A stretch of 64,000 bases of DNA from Phorcus lineatus (lineage: Eukaryota; Mollusca; Gastropoda; Trochida; Trochidae), in contig OV121090.1 of the NCBI GenBank assembly GCA_921293015.1, positions 34,631,082 to 34,695,081 of the forward strand, given 5' to 3'. Below, one piece after another: positions 58,210-64,000 of the stretch (position 1 is its first letter; the number at the start of each line of letters is the position of its first letter). The notes under the pieces were generated by a model. The model was not told the origin of the DNA. It saw nothing but the letters and a program-made list of their open reading frames with translations, and did no database searches. The position numbers were made by a program, and so were the translations under genes.

Positions 58210-59079
58210 GCTTGTTCAAGTGCAAGTGTAAGAACAAACCTAAAGTTAAAAAACGTATCACTGTCAAAAAGAAAAGAATAACGAAGCAATACAAATGATA
58301 CTGATTTAAACGACTTGTGACTTAATTAACAGTGATAGATTTCAATATGAATAACAACTAAGAAGTGTGAGAAGTCCATCAAGGTAGATGAAATCGTATA
58401 TAAAGAGGGAACACAGATTAAAGCACCAATTATATCTTCACGAGTAAGGAGTTGTTACACTGGAGGTAATAAATAATAAAAAAACACATTTGTGCAAGAT
58501 AAAACTTAAAAGAAGTTTAACATGTGGCTTAACTAGTTTGACATTAGTCAAAGAATGTTGGATTAATGCGAGATGAAATAATTTGTCTTAATGCAAGCTA
58601 TTATAGATAAAACATGGTAAAAGTTCTAATACATCTGTTACTCTCGATCTAATCACGGCTATCAGTGGTATTTCAATAAGTATTTTGAATTATGAGTCAT
58701 TCAATGAGTTGTCACACATGACTAATTTTATCAATGATGTAATTTTCTCGAAAGGTACCAACTGTTACTGAAAAATGATATTTGAAGTTCATATTTTAGT
58801 GTAGTTACGAAAAGAAGCTATAAATTTGGATCTTACGATGACGCACATCTACAATTTAACCATCTTTTTTTATGAATTGATAGTGTTAGATAAGTACGCC
58901 TAGTAAATATTATAATTGGACGTAATTTCCACATATTCATAAAGATATTTGTCATTTTTTGAAAACTTGTTAGATTTTTCAATTTGATCAAAATTATTCA
59001 GTCTTTCTCTCATCATATATCATTAAAAGAAGTTGAAGACGTTTATGCCAAGTATAGTATAAAATACGGTACAGCTCTT
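58210..59079. repeat. Diverged repeat related to 13.34-14.33 kb
   Basis: 'gtatcactgtcaa', 'agaataa.gaagcaatacaaatga' (58255-58300) matches 13350-13400 and 9975-10005; 'accaactgttactgaaaaat' onwards (58756-58900) matches 14095-14280 and 8100-8280. Order is the same as at 13-14 kb, so this could extend the B duplication upstream. Confidence 0.5.
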
Positions 59080-61790
59080 CAGTGTCCAGACAGCACAAGA
59101 CTTTCCCCAGTAATCATTTCCTTCTGCGTCATATGTTGATGGTAGTTATTCGTTAACGATTTTCTATTGCCCCTAAGCATCCGGTATCAAACTTGGACCC
59201 TGTCATTCTATGTCTATGAACCGCGATAGTGCCTTGAAACTGTTTGGTCGTGAAAGTTGTTCGAATTTTCCTGTAATAATTTAGAAAGATTGACTACTAG
59301 TGTCACCCGTGGCGTAATAATGTACTGTTAATTGGTTCTTTCTAGCATTTTGTCAATCTGACACCCATCGATGATGGCTGTAGTATATTGATTCCAAACA
59401 GTCTTTTCATGCAAATGTCAAAGGTTTGAGGACTGAGGTCGACTTAGAGACATCAAAAGCTACAGTTATACCGTTAACGTCACTGATTATGCTGCGGGGC
59501 GGACCGCTGTACACATGTAACTCGCGTGACGGACTTAACTGGACAATATCAATGTCAATTTGCAAAGTATATCATATATGTCACGAAAACATTACACTAA
59601 ATGCTGAAAGACTGCTCAAGCGGCGCTGAACTATATCTCACTTACACCATTTTCTAACATTTTCGTGTATGTTTGTATGTTTGATATGTTTGTTTCTAAT
59701 GTTATAATTTTCAATCCAGGGACATTTCAGCTAGTATAAGATTGGAAAAATCAAATCATAAATACCTGTTTCCATGCTCTAGCCACAAGTAAATTAAGTT
59801 AGATCCTCCTACTTTAACGTCAATCGGTTGTCGCACATATTTCCTTTCTAGACACGTCCCAATATCTTTATTGCTGACGACGACTGTGATGTGAAATCTT
59901 TTTACGGAGTGATAAGAAGCTTACGCTTTTTATTGTATGATAGGCGGTGAAATGTCCAACCTGATCAACGAAATTAATTGAGTAATATGAAAATAATGAA
60001 TAAACACTTATTGAACTTATGTGGACGATATTCCGGCGTCATCAAATAATGATCTGATTCGACGACGTGCCAAGGCGTAAAGATGTTGGCGAGACGAACT
60101 CTTCATACAATAGAACACTAATTTATAGAAATAACGTTAAACCACCAACTACTCAACTTCACCAAATAATGTCTTTCTATCAATAACTTATTCTATGTTT
60201 GTATCAAGTTTTACAGAAATGAATTCAACAAACCAGCAAGGTTACTTACTTGTAACATGTTCACTTTCTTCAATGACAATTTGGCCTTTGATGATGTCGG
60301 ATGACAGTCGGGTTTATCCGCTTATCTGTGTAAACGTTACTGCCAGAGTGCACTAGGTCCATCAAAAACGTCAGAACATTTTGAAATAGCTCTAAGCTAC
60401 ATTTAATCCTTGTTGAGCTTAAAGGTACAATCTTTAAGGGTCATCAATTCCTGTTTGTCATGGAATTCAGTACATTATATCGATAAATTCTGATAACGGT
60501 TTCATTTACTTACTAGCATTTTCATCCATAGATTTTAGGCTTCAAATAGTTTATAATCTGAAGAGGTAAATATCTTCTGTACACATAAGACATTTCCCAT
60601 TTACCAAAATGTCCATGCCGTCAGTACAACGTCAAAACAAAAGATATGAAGCATAGCTTTAGTAAGTTACGAGAATGAAATTGAACTATGGATCCTAGTA
60701 TTCATTCTTGTTATCTAACCAGATTTATCAGTGATCCATGATATAGAAAATGTTATCCTCACATAGAAGGTCTTTAGACTAATTCGAAGACACTTGATTC
60801 AAAGGGTCTGTTACCTTCAGTCGTCTAAAGGGACAGCGATGCTGGTTCGATAAGAAAAACGGAACAGGAGAAGTAACGTTACCTTAACGTCTGTGGTGTG
60901 CTTCCTTGAGTATATTGTAATAATTAACCTGAGTCCTTTCTGTTTCTCACATTCAAGGCTCTTTTATTTTTTCATGGACAGTTATTCTAATGAAATATTC
61001 ATAGGCGAATCCTCACTTTGTTGTAGAAAATATTCGGCAAAAACATTTATCTTTAATTTGAATAATTGAATAAATGCTGGTCGGGGTAATGCGCAATCTA
61101 GTTAAAACTAGCTGTAATGATCCGTCAATACTTCTAGAGAATTACTGATAGAGGACATTTTCAGCTGACCTTTGACGAAATTTGAACCGACCTCTAAAAT
61201 AAGAGCAGGAAGTCAGCTTTAAACCAATCAAAGACATGTTTCTGTTGCATCTTGGTTATTAGTTACATGCTGACGTTTACCCTACGTTTGTCTATATTAA
61301 TCATTATATTGACCAAATTTGTTGATTTACTTTTGCACAAATGTACAAATTAATAACACAAAAATATTCCGACAAAATATCTGGCGTAAAACTTCTGGCG
61401 AAATACTTTTCAACACAATTCACTGCGACACATTGATAATATTCGGATTTTGTAATCGAGATGCTCAAGAACGGCAAAACAATCGCATTAACCCGCGATT
61501 CTAAGTGCTCGGCTAGCTCTCTTTTGATTGGCTGACGTTCGCGCCTGCTCGACTAGGGACGGTTGGGTAATTCGCTAAATGTTATAACGGGCCTTGGGAC
61601 TTATTATGTTACAAATAGTTTTAACTAGCTATAGATTGGAATTAAGCGCCGATTGGAAAATATTAAACAATTTCAGACAAATCTCAGCAGAAAACATAAT
61701 CTTAGCGTTGAAGTTATTTCATCATTTACTAAAAAAACCCACAACAACGCAGGTGTCCTCAAAAACATCCTGCTAAATCAACGTTTATTA
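59080..61790. repeat. Diverged duplicate of 16190-19735 (copy B2)
   Basis: Collinear same-orientation copy (see matches listed for B1). It lacks the 30-bp minisatellite and the 18882-19509 MITE, and carries the 61101-61625 MITE instead. Confidence 0.8.
61101..61625. mobile_element. 525-bp MITE with TA target duplication
   Basis: Ends gttaaaactagctgtaa and ttacaaatagttttaac are inverted and flanked by TA (61099-61100, 61626-61627). The related locus at about 19.61 kb reads straight across (gcggcgattgaaacat), consistent with an empty site. Non-coding. Confidence 0.75.
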
Positions 61791-62370
61791 GTCCGCTCTC
61801 GCTCTTACTTATACGGTTTTTTATAACCAATGAAATGTCGTTAATTATTCTTTACGTTAGGTTCCATGTCCATCCCTTTTCCAGGTTCACGTTTAATATC
61901 GTTTAATGGTAATTTTTTTGCACTCAAAATTGCTGTCACAGACTCCGACTTTTAAGGCACCGTTGAGGCCAACTTTAGATTCAAAAATATTTTTTGCTTC
62001 ACTGTTCCTCTTACGATCAGACACATGTTTCCTGCAATCAAAGGTGCGCTTTGAAGATTCTACAGCTTCGCTTCTGTCTGTTCTCGGATTAACTGTTCAG
62101 CAACATCAAGCTGGAGCAGACGAGTTGCAGTGATGGCGCGTAAAGGATGATTAGTGTAGTGTTTAGTAGTAAAGTTTACCTTACGACACGAGTCTTGTAC
62201 GTAGAGCTCTTTTGACTTTGTTGTTGCCGGTGCTGCCGAGACAGTATCAAATATTATCTTTTAGTTTTTTAGATTAAGCGGAAGAAGAATCTTTCTAGGA
62301 AGAATTTGGATGCGGTTTGCGGTGGGACGGTCTCACAGGACAACTAGGTGTAATTGCATTTGCAAAGACT
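61791..62370. other. Gene-less interval
   Basis: One 75-codon plus-strand frame (61906-62133) without recognisable features. Confidence 0.4.
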
Positions 62371-63203
62371 ATGTTCTGTCATCCTATCTCAGGGTAAGAC
62401 GTATAGCTGACGCTCCACTCTTCTTACCCTGGGTGTAAACCCCAGCAAAACCTTCACGCCGTAACCCACGATTCAGCCAATCAAATACTTTTATCGCGTT
62501 GGTTTGCGACTAAATTTCAGCCAACCAAAGAGAGCCTCTCTAACAGGAGTTTGCTTTCGCTCTTAAGCTAAATGGCGACGTCCATAGATAAACAAACTGG
62601 AATCGAAAGTTTTTAACCGATCGGCCATGGTGATAATGTCCGAGTCCAATTTTGCGATTCTGGTTAGTTTATTACAACAAATCATACATCCAGTTTTAAG
62701 AGATCGGTTGTATTTTCCACCACTTAACTCAATACCTTATCGTGGTGGTTTGAGTGGTCCAGAGATCCCTAGAGCTATGCCAGCCGGAGCTTACATGCTC
62801 CTGGTGGGGGCACCGAAGCTTGATAGGTCATCGGGTAGAAGTCAGAGCAAATTTGAGTCGTTCTAAAACCTGTTGTCTATCTCTCACAATGCCTTTCATT
62901 CCGTCTTTTCCCTCATCCTTTCGATCTTCTTTTGGATGCGTGTCATCCACGTGTTTAATAACTTAAATATTGTTCAAAACACGTAAATCCCAAACTCACT
63001 CACTAACTCACTCGGTTTGAATTTGAAGGGATGGGCGCTGCCATATTGAGTTGCCGACTCGCCTTTAAAGCGCAGTCATTGGTTGATTATTTTTAGAAAG
63101 TTTGAAGGGAATAGGACACGGCTTTTTGCTAGGGTTTACACCCAGGGTAAGAAGAGTGGAGCGTCAGCTATACGTCTTACCACGAGACAGGATGATGTTC
63201 TGT
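62371..63203 (+). mobile_element. 815-bp element, long TIRs, 9-bp target duplication
   Basis: ATGTTCTGT at 62371-62379 and 63195-63203 flanks 62380-63194. The terminal repeats (about 70 bp) start catcctatctcagggtaaga and, reversed from the right end, catcctgtctcgtggtaaga; each contains a subterminal hairpin gggtaaga...ttcttaccc. The 9-bp duplication with long TIRs suggests a Mutator (MULE)-like origin. The interior holds a retroelement 3' tail (to the actcactcac run at 62995-63012), so the element is composite. A truncated opposite copy lies at 48063-48731. No transposase. Confidence 0.88.
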
Positions 63204-64000
63204 GAGATGTCAATGTTTTTGTGTTTTATTCCACCTCAGTAAGTTTTAAGAACTGTTGTAGTATATTCCATATATTCCTCTCTATTACTGTCGTTATTGA
63301 AGTCAAATTTCTTAAAGAACAGGTGAAGGTGCTCTTTTAAACCATGAAATCTGTAATCGATAACATTATCCAGTAAGAGATGTTTTTCACAGGATGCCAT
63401 TTGCCATCGATTTTTATCTTTGTCTATGGAATCTAATTTGGTCATTTTTCTCTATAAAGAAACTGTGTTCACACAAACATTACTTTACTTATTCTGAAAA
63501 GGACAAAAAGAGATGCATTTTAGTAAACACTTTTCTCCTTCAAGTCGAAAAACAGAAAGCTATAAACAACGGCTTTTTTCAAACGTTTATTTTTCCTCTT
63601 GGACTTTGATAACGTGTTGTTCTACGGAGCCAATAACCATATTAATATTTTAACAAATAAATACATCAATTATAGAAATAAAAAAGCAAGCTAACTATTG
63701 TCAGATGCCTCCACCCAGAAATGGACTACAGTTAACCATTTCAGAAATTAACACAATTACTTCATCACAATGCAAATATGTAATGTGTCACATTTGAGTC
63801 TTCTTGTGAAAATACCCCTTACTTATGATGTATACTTCTTTTATGATCAATATCGTGCCTGTAAACGCTGCGCTCAGATAAACCAAGGAGAACGAACTCT
63901 TTGCAAACATTGTTTTCTTATTATTATCAAGTGAATTGAATATTGATAAACACATTGGCTTTAAAATGTTTTGAATCTTTTCTTTTTATGAAACTATCTA
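63204..64000. other. Gene-less interval to the window end
   Basis: A minus-strand 69-codon frame (63236-63445) and a plus-strand 71-codon frame (63394-63609) overlap. Neither resembles a known family; either could be an exon whose context lies outside the window. Confidence 0.35.

Noticed and set aside
62627-62966. Two overlapping ORFs inside the 9-bp-duplication element
   Set aside because: They translate a retroelement 3' untranslated tail and are not coding; the copy at 48.3-48.5 kb gives a similar frame only because the DNA is repeated.
63236-63609. Short ORFs near the window end
   Set aside because: Too short and unrecognisable; context lies outside the window.

Overview
This window reads as intergenic or intronic DNA from an animal nuclear genome, most likely a marine mollusc and probably a gastropod. 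The grounds are AT-rich, intron-like DNA with GT-AG splice signals, no operons or ribosome binding sites, tRNA-derived SINE sequence, non-LTR retrotransposons, Tc1/mariner-type elements, and scattered (ACTC)n/(GTGA)n tails and 'caagcggcgct' tails that I associate with gastropod repeats. The taxonomic call is inference. I found no convincing ordinary host gene; nearly everything recognisable is mobile or repetitive DNA.

Layout. 1-20 kb: diverged duplications, small inverted-repeat elements, minisatellites (29 bp at 5.7 kb, 30 bp at 17 kb) and a TA-flanked MITE at 18.9 kb. 21.2-25.3 kb: a decayed L1/Tx1-like LINE with endonuclease, reverse transcriptase and C-terminal zinc-knuckle parts broken by stops and frameshifts. 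25.6-26.1 kb: a MITE carrying a tRNA-derived SINE. 27.4-31.5 kb: a compound inverted-repeat structure with palindromic terminal modules and two oppositely oriented 63-67 bp satellite arrays around LINE debris. 34.6-36.1 kb: a roughly 270-bp direct repeat pair around a small inverted-repeat element.

36.45-42.38 kb is the centrepiece: an apparently intact PIF/Harbinger-type DNA transposon with matching terminal inverted repeats and two convergent, spliced genes whose exon phases all join without a break. One encodes a THAP zinc finger plus DDE transposase (five exons, 482 codons). The other encodes a SAP-like, SWIM zinc finger and YqaJ/lambda-exonuclease-like nuclease protein (four exons, 566 codons). 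Each start codon lies about 60-65 bp inside one terminal repeat, so the two genes appear to form one self-contained module: a DNA-binding transposase and an accessory DNA-processing enzyme.

42.9-48.7 kb: a diverged copy of the 5-7.6 kb segment, a TIR element with a second TIR element nested in it, and a truncated inverted-repeat element. 48.75-54.77 kb: a giant inverted repeat (arms about 2.6 kb before later insertion) whose loop is made of two further hairpins; one arm was later hit by a 5'-truncated LINE with a 13-bp target duplication. 56.1-58.2 kb: an LTR-like promoter block and a dead mariner. 59.1-61.8 kb: a diverged copy of the 16.2-19.7 kb segment; comparing the two copies exposes empty and filled sites for two MITEs. 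62.4-63.2 kb: an element with long TIRs and a perfect 9-bp target duplication.
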